Source: Bacteroidota bacterium (GTDB lineage: Bacteria; Bacteroidota; Bacteroidia; Bacteroidales; JACABE01). From it: 64,000 nt of DNA. This document shows, piece after piece, positions 28,291 through 37,086 of this stretch. The stretch is taken from NCBI GenBank assembly GCA_013377005.1, contig JACABE010000001.1, positions 87,307 through 151,306 on the forward strand, in the 5' to 3' direction. The stretch's first letter is position 1. The number at the start of each line of letters is the position of its first letter. The notes under the pieces are model-generated. The model did not search any database, was not told the origin of the DNA, and saw only the letters and a list, made by a program, of their open reading frames with translations. The translations under genes were made by a program, and so were the position numbers.

Positions 28291-28332
28291 TACATCCGAC
28301 TATACTTCCTACTTTATTTGGTGTATCAACAA

Positions 28333-28364
28333 AAACCCCAAGGTGTTTTACTGCCTTGGGGTTT
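28333..28364 (+). terminator. Terminator of the iorAB operon
   Basis: An 11-bp GC-containing stem (28333-28343 with 28354-28364). The remainder of the gap up to 28571 holds no supported gene. Confidence 0.75.
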
Positions 28365-28571
28365 GGTATTTAATATTTGAAGCAATAAGTGTTTAAATAA
28401 GCAATATCTCTACTTCGCCGGCATCTGATAGGTCGGTATTGTTAATTAACCCAACGGAAACTTTGTACCCGAAGGGTTTTATGATAAAATTAGTTATTTA
28501 CTTTGTAGTTTTTATCTTTTTGTTATTAAAACCTGTTTGAAGCAAGGTGCTGTTAGCATTAGTTGTTTTTT

Positions 28572-29075
28572 TTAATCTCCAGCAAAATAGGTGAAACTTG
28601 TCATCTTTGTGAAATTATTACCAATTTTCACCAATCCTTTCATCACAAAAGTTTTATCTTCTATAACATTGTCATTCATAGGCCCATTTTCCCCAAGAAA
28701 AGTTCCTTCAAAACTAAAAATTCCGATTTCAGGAATTGTTACCGATAAACTGATTTTTTTATTCTCAAATTTATATTCTTTTACTTTTAGTTCAATTTCT
28801 CGACCAGTTTTAGTATCTAATATATTCAAATATAATTTATTAATAATATTATAATTTGATTTATCAATTGTATCCTTGGTTGAAATTAAAATACTCAATA
28901 CTTTTATTTCTTTAAAAATAATTGTGTCATTTAGGAAGTAATAACCATCAATATCGAATGAAACTTTCTTTTCTTTCTTAATTAAAGGCTTTTCTTTTGT
29001 TTCAACATTCTGATTTTGGCAAGATAAAATAATAGTTATCAGCAGAATTGAAAATATCAAATAAATTTTGTTCAT
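28572..29075 (-). CDS. Hypothetical lipoprotein
   Basis: A 167-aa protein with an SPII signal (lipobox ILSC, Cys19), a Lys-rich spacer, then an all-beta domain of about 130 residues without recognisable motifs. More AT-rich than its neighbours and not in an operon. Function unknown. Confidence 0.7.
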   Translation of the reverse strand: MNKIYLIFSILLITIILSCQNQNVETKEKPLIKKEKKVSFDIDGYYFLNDTIIFKEIKVLSILISTKDTIDKSNYNIINKLYLNILDTKTGREIELKVKEYKFENKKISLSVTIPEIGIFSFEGTFLGENGPMNDNVIEDKTFVMKGLVKIGNNFTKMTSFTYFAGD

Positions 29076-29390
29076 AGTCTGTCCTTTTTACAATTAATGT
29101 TTGTATATATATAAGGAAAATTCCTAAAAGCATACCATTTTAGCTGGATTTATACAGCTTTTAACTTAAATATTCCTCCTCAAATGTACAACAATTTTAA
29201 TATCTTATGATTTTTTTAATAAAAAAATGGCATTCATAATCTTACACTAAGGCCAACACAATTTATTTTACACTCCATTACCCACATATTTACAAACTTT
29301 TGGGAATATTTTCAACCGTACACTTAATTTTTTTTATCATAATACAACGTTATCAACTAAATAATTGTCTACTAAAATTTAGGACTTAAA
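29076..29390. other. 315-bp divergent gap
   Basis: AT-rich intergenic DNA between two divergent exported-protein genes. No clear TAnnTTTG element, hairpin or short gene was identified; it should hold the promoters for both genes. Confidence 0.4.
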
Positions 29391-31385
29391 ATGAAGCGAA
29401 TCGTCTTTTTAATCTGTTTGTGTTGTACGTTGCAGGTATTAGGCCAGGAAAAGTGGCAAAACAAGATAAACAGTTTCAAAATTAATTATGGTGTTACATT
29501 GCAAAAAGCTGATAGCATGGGCTGGCTTGTGGTAACTAATACCAAATCTTTTTCTTTGGCCGAAAGCAAAAATCAGCTTGTGTTGCTGCGGTATGATAAA
29601 TGTGGCAACGTTCGTTGGGCATACAGCTATGAAACAGACACAGCAGCCATCACAGCAACCGATGCTTTATCCGATAACGAAGGAAATATTATTTTGGCAG
29701 GTAATTATGCACCCTCCGCCACTACACCGTACGATACCAAATTCTTTATAATGAAGATATCACCCGGTGGAAACGTAATTTGGGCAAAGGTTTCCAATCT
29801 ATCGGGTGTTGATTATGTTTATTCCATTGCACAAGCTAACAATGGAGCATATTTTGTCTTTTCAAATCATGATAATATGGGTGATGCACTTACGTATAAT
29901 GCAATTACTAAAATAAGCTCAGATGGAAATTTGCTTTGGTATAAATACTATGCCGATAATCCGATATGGGGTTCTGCTATTGCTACTTCCGATGATGGTC
30001 TTTTAATCAGAAGTGGTAATTTAATCTACAAATTAAATCAAAATGGCGTTGTTTTATGGGCCAACTCATATACTAATATTCGTTATACATGCGAACCTAC
30101 CGAAATCGACAATCAATATGTTTTTGCATCCTATCCTTTACAGGCAGATAGTATATGTTTTTTGTTTTCGCTTTCTGCAACAGGTAATTTAAATTGGATT
30201 TCGCCTTCTTTTAAATCAACAACCATTAAATCAATAAAAAGATTGAGCAACGGAAATTTAATGGTCACCGGAAGTATACAGTCCACGTCTTCATCAGCCT
30301 ATAAAATATGTTTTACGGAATTTAGCAGCAGTGGAAGCGTCATTCAGCAGCAAACCATAGATGCTTCGGATCAACAGCTGCCTACCTATGGTTCCGACTT
30401 TATTGAGTTGGATAATCAATCATTGGTTTATGCTGCCTACGAGCGTTCAGCAATTAATAGCGATTACTTAATACTGATTAAAAGCAGAAAATTAACTGAT
30501 TTTTCCTGTTCTCAAACCAACACCAACATTACAACTTTGCCTCAGCAACAAATTAACGTTACACCCTATTCAATTTATCCCATCAACAACCCTAATCAAC
30601 TTATCAGTACAGCCATTACAAAATCTGCTGTTAATATCAACATGACCATGAAATGTTTTGTACCCGATAACAATACCATTAATTTAGGCAACGATACGCT
30701 ATTGTGTCCGAATCAAAGTTTGGTTTTAAACACAGGCTTGGGATCTTCTTATCAATATCTTTGGTCAACCGGAGCTACCTCTCCATCTATAAACATTCAT
30801 CAAGCCGGTACATATTGGGTAAAAGCTTTTGTTTGTGATACTATTTGTGATACTATTGTGGTTAGTTATGTAACTCCTTTGTTTTTAAATTATACCATAT
30901 CACCACTGGTAACAAATCCTTACATCTTGGTTAATTTCAAGAATTTTACATTCCCTTATTCGCAATTATCATGGCAAACAGGTGACGGGTATACTTATAA
31001 TTCCGATAATTTCCAACATCAATACCAAAATGGAGGAATTTATTACCCTCTATTAACTATTACCGATAATTATGGTTGTGTTTATAGTGCTCATTCAAAA
31101 GTAATTGTTGATGAAGTTACTTTTTATGTTCCCAATAGTTTTTCACCCAATGGTGATAACTGCAATGATTTGTTTATTCCTAAATGCACCGGAGTTGACC
31201 GTTATGAAATGTTTATCTATAACCGTTGGGGCGAAGAAATTTTCACTGTCGTCAATCAGGGTTGGAATGGAAAACTAAAAGGAAACCAAGATGCAATGCA
31301 AGGAACATATAACTATAAAATTATAGTTAAAGATATTTTTGGCAAAGAAAGTATTCGAAGCGGTTCTATTACTTTATTCAGATAA
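29391..31385 (+). CDS. T9SS type B (gliding-motility C-terminal domain) secreted protein
   Basis: A 664-aa protein with a signal peptide (to about residue 19), a repeat-rich region with WAxxY/ISxxGNLLW-type blades at about 25-400 that resembles a beta-propeller, an Ig-like domain near 440-500, and a PKD-like domain near 500-575. It ends in a C-terminal CHU_C/type B sorting domain (FYVPNSFSPNGDNCNDLFIP; YNRWGEEIF). Exported through the T9SS. Role at the surface unknown. Single gene. Confidence 0.9.
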   Translation: MKRIVFLICLCCTLQVLGQEKWQNKINSFKINYGVTLQKADSMGWLVVTNTKSFSLAESKNQLVLLRYDKCGNVRWAYSYETDTAAITATDALSDNEGNIILAGNYAPSATTPYDTKFFIMKISPGGNVIWAKVSNLSGVDYVYSIAQANNGAYFVFSNHDNMGDALTYNAITKISSDGNLLWYKYYADNPIWGSAIATSDDGLLIRSGNLIYKLNQNGVVLWANSYTNIRYTCEPTEIDNQYVFASYPLQADSICFLFSLSATGNLNWISPSFKSTTIKSIKRLSNGNLMVTGSIQSTSSSAYKICFTEFSSSGSVIQQQTIDASDQQLPTYGSDFIELDNQSLVYAAYERSAINSDYLILIKSRKLTDFSCSQTNTNITTLPQQQINVTPYSIYPINNPNQLISTAITKSAVNINMTMKCFVPDNNTINLGNDTLLCPNQSLVLNTGLGSSYQYLWSTGATSPSINIHQAGTYWVKAFVCDTICDTIVVSYVTPLFLNYTISPLVTNPYILVNFKNFTFPYSQLSWQTGDGYTYNSDNFQHQYQNGGIYYPLLTITDNYGCVYSAHSKVIVDEVTFYVPNSFSPNGDNCNDLFIPKCTGVDRYEMFIYNRWGEEIFTVVNQGWNGKLKGNQDAMQGTYNYKIIVKDIFGKESIRSGSITLFR

Positions 31386-31462
31386 ATCAAAGTTTGAATT
31401 ATATATAAGCCATCTAAAAAATAATTAATCAAATATATACCACCTATTTGAATTTTTTTTCT

Positions 31463-31470
31463 TACTTTTG
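31463..31470 (+). promoter_or_regulatory. -7 element TACTTTTG for rpsF operon
   Basis: Matches TAnnTTTG, 49 bp ahead of rpsF. The leader between them is A/T-rich and I see no S6:S18-binding RNA motif in it. Confidence 0.55.
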
Positions 31471-31519
31471 CACTCCATTTTTAAAATCAATTTAATAATC
31501 ATTTAAAAATTAAAACACA

Positions 31520-31894
31520 ATGTTAAACAATTACGAAACAGTTTTCATTATGACTCCCGTTTTGTCTGATGATCAGATGAAGGAAACTGTAAAAAAATTC
31601 CAGTCTTTTTTGAAAGAAAAAGGAGCTGAGATTGTTTATGAAAACAATTGGGGATTAAAAAAATTGGCTTACCCTATTCAAAAAAAATCAACAGGATTTT
31701 ATTATCTTATTGAATTTAAAGCCGAAGGAACTCTTGTAGCTGAATTAGAAACTGTTTACAAACGTGATGAGCGTTTATTAAGGTTCTTAACTGTAAAACT
31801 TGATAAACACGCTATTGCTTATAGCGAAAAAAGACGCAATATCAACGTTGACAAAAAAGCAGAAGTAAAAGTTGACTTAATTGAAACAATTTAA
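31520..31894 (+). CDS. rpsF: 30S ribosomal protein S6
   Basis: A 124-aa protein starting [15 protein letters not shown], with the S6 fold and segments [17 protein letters not shown] and [17 protein letters not shown]. Binds 16S rRNA with S18 in the platform. First gene of an S6-S18-L9 operon. Confidence 0.97.
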   Translation: MLNNYETVFIMTPVLSDDQMKETVKKFQSFLKEKGAEIVYENNWGLKKLAYPIQKKSTGFYYLIEFKAEGTLVAELETVYKRDERLLRFLTVKLDKHAIAYSEKRRNINVDKKAEVKVDLIETI

Positions 31895-31918
31895 TCTAAA
31901 TTAAAAAAATTAAAACCA

Positions 31919-32188
31919 ATGGCAGACAATAGTTCAGAAATCAAATATTTAACCCCGATAGCGGTTGAAACCAAAAAGAAAAAGTATTGCCGTTTCAAAA
32001 AGAGCGGAATCAAATACATTGATTACAAAGATGCTGATTTCTTATTGAAATTTATCAACGAACAAGGTAAAATTCTTCCAAGAAGATTAACCGGTACTTC
32101 TAATAAATATCAGAAAAAAGTATCACAGGCTGTAAAAAGAGCAAGACATCTTGCTTTATTACCTTACGTAGCAGATTTATTAAAATAA
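31919..32188 (+). CDS. rpsR: 30S ribosomal protein S18
   Basis: An 89-aa protein with the S18 core ([40 protein letters not shown]). No ssb gene lies between rpsF and rpsR, as expected in Bacteroidota. 24 bp after rpsF. Confidence 0.97.
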   Translation: MADNSSEIKYLTPIAVETKKKKYCRFKKSGIKYIDYKDADFLLKFINEQGKILPRRLTGTSNKYQKKVSQAVKRARHLALLPYVADLLK

Positions 32189-32193
32189 GGAGG
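32187..32193 (+). promoter_or_regulatory. Strong Shine-Dalgarno AAGGAGG before rplI
   Basis: A full anti-16S-complementary sequence 8 bases before the rplI ATG, overlapping the rpsR stop. Notable because most genes in this window lack any such site. Confidence 0.7.
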
Positions 32194-32201
32194 GAAAAAA
32201 C

Positions 32202-32651
32202 ATGGAAGTAATTTTAAAACAAGATGTAGAAAACTTAGGTTACAAAGATGACCAAGTTAAAGTAAAAGACGGGTATGCACGTAATTTCCTTATCCCTCAG
32301 GATATTGCCGTTATGGCAACCGCTACCAATAAAAAAATCCACGCTGAAAATTTAAAACAACGTGCATTTAAATTGGAAAAAATTAAAACAGAAGCAGAAA
32401 CCCTTTGCAAAGCACTCGAAAATGTAGTGGTAAAAATTGGGGCAAAAGCAGGCGAAACCGGTAAAATTTATGGTTCTGTGAATTCTATTCAGATTGCAGA
32501 AGCATTAAAAGAACAATTCAATTACGAAATTGACCGCAAAAAAATTCATATCGAAGGCGAATCAATTAAAGAACTAGGTAGCTACAAAGCAAAAGTTAAC
32601 TTACACAAAGAAATCAAAGCTGAAATCAGTTTTGAAGTAATTGCGGAATAG
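32202..32651 (+). CDS. rplI: 50S ribosomal protein L9
   Basis: A 149-aa protein with the N-terminal L9 domain (MEVILKQDVENLGYKDDQVK; VKDGYARNFLIPQ), the long connecting helix and the C-terminal domain. Last gene of the operon, before a GC-rich terminator. Confidence 0.97.
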   Translation: MEVILKQDVENLGYKDDQVKVKDGYARNFLIPQDIAVMATATNKKIHAENLKQRAFKLEKIKTEAETLCKALENVVVKIGAKAGETGKIYGSVNSIQIAEALKEQFNYEIDRKKIHIEGESIKELGSYKAKVNLHKEIKAEISFEVIAE

Positions 32652-32673
32652 TTTTCTTTTTTAATATTATTAT

Positions 32674-32704
32674 AAAAAACCCGGGTTTTTCGCCGGGTTT
32701 TTTT
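32674..32704 (+). terminator. Intrinsic terminator after rplI
   Basis: Stem 32674-32684 with 32693-32703 containing a CCCGG core, followed by a T-run. Confidence 0.88.
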
Positions 32705-32711
32705 ATTTTTG
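32704..32711 (+). promoter_or_regulatory. -7 element TATTTTTG immediately before the methyltransferase start
   Basis: Matches TAnnTTTG and overlaps the T-run of the rplI terminator. It ends only 4 bases before the ATG at 32716, so a transcript from it would have almost no leader. Confidence 0.4.
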
Positions 32712-32715
32712 TACT

Positions 32716-33483
32716 ATGCTTTCAAAAAACACCATTAAATATATTACTTCCCTTAAACAAAAAAAATTCAGGGATGAGTTTCGGCAATTTGTTGCAGAAG
32801 GCGATAAACTGGTAAGCGAATTATTACTAAGCTATTTAAAAATCGTTGAAATTTTTGCAGTAAAAGAATGGTTTTCTGCTCATAATATAGCCGGAAATAT
32901 TAAAGTTACTGAAGTTACAGCCTTCGAACTGGAAAGAATCAGTGGACTTACAACGCCCAATTTGGTGATTGCTTTACTGGAAATACCAGATAACGAAAAG
33001 TTTGAAACAATAAATTTTGATAATCTTATTCTAGTTTTGGATGAAATTAAGGATCCCGGCAATTTGGGAACTATCATCAGAATTGCTGACTGGTTTGGCA
33101 TTAAAGACATTATTTGTTCTAATCATACCGTTGATATCTACAATCCCAAAGTAGTGCAGGCAACGATGGGTTCCATTGCAAGGGTTATTGTTCATTATAC
33201 CGAATTGACAACTTTTTTAAAGGAAATCCCTAAGAATATTCCTGTTTACGGCACTTTACTTAGTGGGGAGAATATTTATACACAAGATTTAACTAAAAAT
33301 GGGATGATAATCATAGGAAATGAATCCAAAGGTATTTCCGGGGAACTTCTTCCTTTAATAAAAACTAAGCTATTGATACCATCGTTCCCCGAAAATAATG
33401 AAAGCCGGGCAGAATCTTTAAATGCTTCCATTGCATGTGCTATTGTTTGTGCTGAGTTTAAAAGGAGGGTTTTTTCCTGTTAG
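32716..33483 (+). CDS. SpoU/TrmH-family RNA 2'-O-methyltransferase
   Basis: A 255-aa protein with an N-terminal substrate-binding domain (1-90; KKFRDEFRQFVAEGDKLV) and a C-terminal SPOUT knot domain. The SPOUT motifs are DEIKDPGNLGTIIRIADW (motif 1), IIIGNESKGIS (motif 2) and SLNASIACAI (motif 3). Methylates a ribose in rRNA or tRNA using S-adenosylmethionine; the exact site is not predictable. The start is supported by the conserved N terminus even though it is very close to a -7 element. Confidence 0.93.
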   Translation: MLSKNTIKYITSLKQKKFRDEFRQFVAEGDKLVSELLLSYLKIVEIFAVKEWFSAHNIAGNIKVTEVTAFELERISGLTTPNLVIALLEIPDNEKFETINFDNLILVLDEIKDPGNLGTIIRIADWFGIKDIICSNHTVDIYNPKVVQATMGSIARVIVHYTELTTFLKEIPKNIPVYGTLLSGENIYTQDLTKNGMIIIGNESKGISGELLPLIKTKLLIPSFPENNESRAESLNASIACAIVCAEFKRRVFSC

Positions 33484-33488
33484 AGTCT

Positions 33489-33539
33489 ATATAAAAGAGC
33501 GGTTGAACAAATAATATTTATTCAACCGCTCTTTTATAT
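33489..33539. terminator. Bidirectional terminator between convergent genes
   Basis: A 19-bp perfect stem (33489-33507 with 33521-33539), T- and A-rich at the two ends. Serves the methyltransferase gene and the Asn-rich protein gene. Confidence 0.82.
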
Positions 33540-33544
33540 TTGTA

Positions 33545-34825
33545 TTAATTCCGTTTTTCACTTTGTTTTTCTGCATTTTTTGAATTTCGATTTTCTCCTT
33601 TTGAAGCAGGTTGAGTAGAATTCTGCCTATTTACGGGCGGATTTTGTTTGTAATTATTATTAGGCCTGTTAGAAGATGGATTCACATTATTATTCGGATT
33701 ATTCCTTACATCAGTAGCATTATTGGATGGTTTCCTGCCATTATTTTGCTTTATAATGGCCTGGTTGTTACCTTCAGGTCTCCTGTAATCTGGTTTCACA
33801 ACGTTCTGATTATTGATTGATGGCTTTCTGTTATAATAGGAGTTGTTAATATTTTGATTATTATCTATCGATCTTTTGTTTTCATAAGGGTTTAATATGC
33901 TTTTATTTTCAGGTTTTTGTAAATTAGGTAATTGGACTTTGGCTGAAGGTGAATTTGGATATTTTTGACGGTAAACTTCTGACCCTTTTTCAGCCATTTC
34001 AGGTCTGGAATAAGTTACTTTATAATCACCTCTTTCTTTACTTGCATTAAAAGTAGAGGAAGCAGATCTTCTTTGTCTATAATAGAAATCGTTCCATCTT
34101 TGGTATCTGTGATGATTCCAATGCCTGTAATGGCTTTGGTAATAATAATTCCAATGGTATTGATACCCCCAGTAATAATGCCAATAAAATGGATTCCACG
34201 AATGCCAGTAAGTTGGATAATATCCCCAATACCATGGTGAACTCCATGGTTTGTAAATAGGAGCATAAATATACACAACCATTGGCCAGTTTGCAATTTC
34301 CGAATTATTATAATTATTTATTACAGTTGTTCCTCTATTTGAGTAACTAATATTTCCGCCTGTATAGCCAGGATTTGGAGTTCCTCCTGAATAATTATCA
34401 GCAGCTATGTTTGGTTCAATGATATAATCTTTACCATATAGTGCTTCATCGCCAATTAATTGTATATGAATTCTGTCATTATCTTTTTGAACAACGATAA
34501 CAGCAACATCCTGATTTTCTGTATTATTAATAGCAACTTGAAGTGTAATAAGATGGACGTTGTTATCAACATTGTCAATTACACGAATGTAATCAATCTG
34601 GTTGTCGCCATTTAAATCAAGATTATTGATTCTTGTTTCCTGATCATTTAAATTTTTCTCAAATAATTCAAGTGTTTCAGATTCCTGAAATAACTTTAAA
34701 GTGGCATAAAGATTAAGGTTGTCTCCCGGCAATCCCAATGATTCATTTTCTCCATTATTTTGACTATATCCAAAATTTGCAATTAGCATAAAGGAAAAAA
34801 CTAAAATTATTATCTTGTTTTTCAT
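33545..34825 (-). CDS. Exported Asn-rich and Trp/Tyr/His-rich hypothetical protein
   Basis: A 426-aa protein: signal peptide (to about 22), a compact domain at about 35-145 with NLDLNGDNQIDYIRVIDN and VVQKDNDRIHIQLIGDEALY, then a striking W/Y/H-rich stretch (about 180-255; for example YYWGYQYHWNYYYQSHYRH). The last ~150 residues are low-complexity Asn/Pro/Arg/Lys. I recall this kind of N-terminal domain in unannotated Bacteroidota envelope proteins. It has no catalytic motif. The disordered basic tail suggests interaction with the cell wall or with nucleic acid or polysaccharide, which is inference. Confidence 0.72.
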   Translation of the reverse strand: MKNKIIILVFSFMLIANFGYSQNNGENESLGLPGDNLNLYATLKLFQESETLELFEKNLNDQETRINNLDLNGDNQIDYIRVIDNVDNNVHLITLQVAINNTENQDVAVIVVQKDNDRIHIQLIGDEALYGKDYIIEPNIAADNYSGGTPNPGYTGGNISYSNRGTTVINNYNNSEIANWPMVVYIYAPIYKPWSSPWYWGYYPTYWHSWNPFYWHYYWGYQYHWNYYYQSHYRHWNHHRYQRWNDFYYRQRRSASSTFNASKERGDYKVTYSRPEMAEKGSEVYRQKYPNSPSAKVQLPNLQKPENKSILNPYENKRSIDNNQNINNSYYNRKPSINNQNVVKPDYRRPEGNNQAIIKQNNGRKPSNNATDVRNNPNNNVNPSSNRPNNNYKQNPPVNRQNSTQPASKGENRNSKNAEKQSEKRN

Positions 34826-34961
34826 TATTTTATATAATTTTCATTGATTAATTTTGCAATATAACGAATTGTGGTAATCGTATTAATAAATTAATTTTAT
34901 TATTATATTGCAATTTCCGTGCCTAACACTTATTTGTTTTTTTATATAAATTTTCGATAGT

Positions 34962-35783
34962 TCACTTTTTACATAGTTCTTGTAAATCTTCCATATTGCC
35001 ATTAAATACATTAAAGTCAACTTCCCCTTTTATACCATTTACTTTACCTTTGTCGTTATGTTGCCAGAAATACCAGATTTGGTTTAAACGTACTTTTTCT
35101 TGGTAATAATGTGCAATCCAAAGGGGATAATCACCCAAACCTTCATCCGTAAGATAATTATTATAAAAATCAATATTTGTGTATATGATTGGCTTTACAT
35201 GATATGCTTTTTCAATTACTTTCAACCAGTTTTTGATTCCTCTAATTGTATTATCCACTTGATAACCAGTAACTAAAGTTTCGATATCTAAAACAGGCGG
35301 CAAATCTCCTTTTTCAAGTTTTACATTGCTTATAAAATTTTCGGCTTGTAATTTTGAACTTACCTGTGGACGATAAAAATGATAAGCTCCTCTTATTATT
35401 TGATTTTTTTTTGCATTTTCCCAATTAATACTAAAAAAGCGGTCAATTCTGCACTTTCCTTCAGTAGCCTTTATAAAAGCAAATGAAATTTTGATGCTAT
35501 CAACTTTCATTTTTTTGACTTCCTTCCAGTCAATATAATCTTGATAACGAGATACATCTATACCATGAACAGCATATTTCCCAGGAATAGGAATTCCGAA
35601 ATGTTTTAAGTTTTTACTCTGATTGGCATTATTTTTATAAATCTGATTTTCTACAAAATAAAACAACCGAATTGCAATACGACTGATTTGAATATGATAA
35701 CAGAAAGAAAAAATAATAAGTAAAAGCCCAATAATAAGCAAATATTTATTTTTGCCATTTCTTGTTCTTTTCTTTTTGTACAT
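34962..35783 (-). CDS. GH25 family lysozyme, membrane-anchored
   Basis: A 273-aa protein with a basic N terminus and a single membrane segment (about 14-33), then a GH25 (Chalaropsis-type) muramidase domain from about 70. The active-site Asp and the D-x-E pair are visible: D76 in GIDVSRYQ, and D166/E168 in PVLDIETL; further motifs are GAYHFYRP and WFWQHN-like YFWQHN near the end. Cleaves the N-acetylmuramic acid to N-acetylglucosamine bond of peptidoglycan. Cell-wall remodelling is the likely role. Confidence 0.92.
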   Translation of the reverse strand: MYKKKRTRNGKNKYLLIIGLLLIIFSFCYHIQISRIAIRLFYFVENQIYKNNANQSKNLKHFGIPIPGKYAVHGIDVSRYQDYIDWKEVKKMKVDSIKISFAFIKATEGKCRIDRFFSINWENAKKNQIIRGAYHFYRPQVSSKLQAENFISNVKLEKGDLPPVLDIETLVTGYQVDNTIRGIKNWLKVIEKAYHVKPIIYTNIDFYNNYLTDEGLGDYPLWIAHYYQEKVRLNQIWYFWQHNDKGKVNGIKGEVDFNVFNGNMEDLQELCKK

Positions 35784-35894
35784 TCTGAAAATAGAATTTT
35801 AATAAAATATTCTTAGTTTTTAACAGGAATCTTGTTGCTTAGTAACACAAAATTATTAAGGTTATAAAATAATAAATTCATGTTTTTTACACAA

Positions 35895-35925
35895 AAAAAA
35901 GGAGTTCATGTGGAACTCCTTTTTT
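35895..35925. terminator. Terminator with GGAGTTC stem
   Basis: A 13-bp perfect stem (35895-35907 with 35913-35925) between A- and T-runs, after the porin-like gene on the minus strand. Its arms are the same as those of the hairpin at 36647-36679 on the other side of that gene. Confidence 0.8.
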
Positions 35926-35943
35926 ATATAAGGTTTTTAAATT

Positions 35944-36534
35944 TTATTCACCCAAAGGGTAAAGAATTCCAATGTTTATACCAATATAAGATGCATCGGA
36001 AAAAGTAATATTGTATGTAACGTTCGCACCATATTTAAGTCCATCACCTAACCAAAAACCTACTGTAGGTGAAACTCCAAACTTTTTTACATTAGATGAA
36101 TGCTCTTGTTGAGGTGTTGCTGTCATTAAGAGAAGACCACCAATTCTTTGTTCGGGTACAGCAAGAGTAGTGTAAGTATTATTAACCATATAAACACCAA
36201 CTCCTGTTCCAACATAAGGTCTAAAACCATCGGTATTAAAAAAGTACTTGAAGTCAGCAAAAATGGGGATGATTCGTGTTGATGGTTTACTTCCGGCAGG
36301 AAAATCAGTTCCTTTAAATGCATAAAATCCCATATTGAAGCCAATTGACATTTTATCATTTAATGAGTATGCAGCAGATGCATAGCCACCGAATCCCATA
36401 TTATAGTTTTGTTCAAAACTACCTGTAGGCATAGCCACTCCTGCATTTGCACCCACACTAATCTGAGCTTTAGTAGCGGAAGTAAAGCCAACAATAAGCA
36501 AAACAACGAATGCAATTGATATTATTTTTTTCAT
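35944..36534 (-). CDS. Small outer-membrane beta-barrel protein
   Basis: A 196-aa protein with a signal peptide (cleavage near KAQ, residue 24) and an eight-strand-type barrel: SVGANAGVAMPTGSF, YASAAYSLNDKMSIG, FRPYVGTGVGVYMV and the C-terminal GINIGILYPLGE. Resembles Bacteroidota porin-family/OmpA-barrel proteins without the peptidoglycan-binding domain. Single gene, flanked by two near-identical terminators. Ligand unknown. Confidence 0.85.
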   Translation of the reverse strand: MKKIISIAFVVLLIVGFTSATKAQISVGANAGVAMPTGSFEQNYNMGFGGYASAAYSLNDKMSIGFNMGFYAFKGTDFPAGSKPSTRIIPIFADFKYFFNTDGFRPYVGTGVGVYMVNNTYTTLAVPEQRIGGLLLMTATPQQEHSSNVKKFGVSPTVGFWLGDGLKYGANVTYNITFSDASYIGINIGILYPLGE

Positions 36535-36646
36535 AATTCCCTAAAATTAATAATTATAATTCACGATACAATAATACTACTTTTTTTACAAATTATTCGA
36601 AATTTCTCTAAAAAGAATTACAAAAGTATTGAAAAAAATGAAATAA

Positions 36647-36679
36647 AAAAAAAGGAGTTCAATTTGAACTCCTTTTTTT
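36647..36679. terminator. Terminator with GGAGTTC stem (second copy)
   Basis: A 14-bp perfect stem (36647-36660 with 36666-36679) ending the small-lipoprotein operon on the minus strand. Confidence 0.8.
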
Positions 36680-36733
36680 GCCAATAGCTTTGCCTAAAAA
36701 CAATAGATTTTAAAAATCGACTGGCTGATTTAA

Positions 36734-37075
36734 TTATTTGGTGAACTTGATAATATCAGCAGAGATTGTTACTTTAGATGTTTTTACGAAAAAGATAAAA
36801 GAATTCTTCCAATCTACCGAGGTGTTGGCATACGCTTCTCCTTCTCGTAAAGGAAAATTATACATCATGTCTTTTTTGGCTTCAGCCACCATAGCTGTTC
36901 TGTCTAAGCCGCCTAAACCAAAAATATAGGTAGCAGTGGCAGCTCCACTAGCTTGTCCTTTAATAATATAATTATTAGAACTTAATGCTACACTGTTATT
37001 AATATATCCATTATGCATTGCACAACCTGATAAAATAGTGGTTAAAACCACAAATAATAAATAAACTTTTTTCAT
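36734..37075 (-). CDS. DUF6567-like small lipoprotein
   Basis: A 113-aa protein with an SPII signal (lipobox LSGC, Cys18) and the segments YINNSVALSSNNYIIKGQ, TATYIFGLGGLDRTAMVAEAKKDMM and LREGEAYANTSVDWK. I associate this pattern with the DUF6567/TRL-like lipoprotein families. Begins 11 bp after the beta-barrel gene upstream, so it is in the same operon. Function unknown. Confidence 0.78.
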   Translation of the reverse strand: MKKVYLLFVVLTTILSGCAMHNGYINNSVALSSNNYIIKGQASGAATATYIFGLGGLDRTAMVAEAKKDMMYNFPLREGEAYANTSVDWKNSFIFFVKTSKVTISADIIKFTK

Positions 37076-37086
37076 AATTTTAACTT

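Noticed and set aside
28441-28480. Possible structured RNA around TAACCCAACGG...CCCGAAGGGTT
   Set aside because: Only AACCC/GGGTT pairs convincingly; no extended structure or family was recognised.
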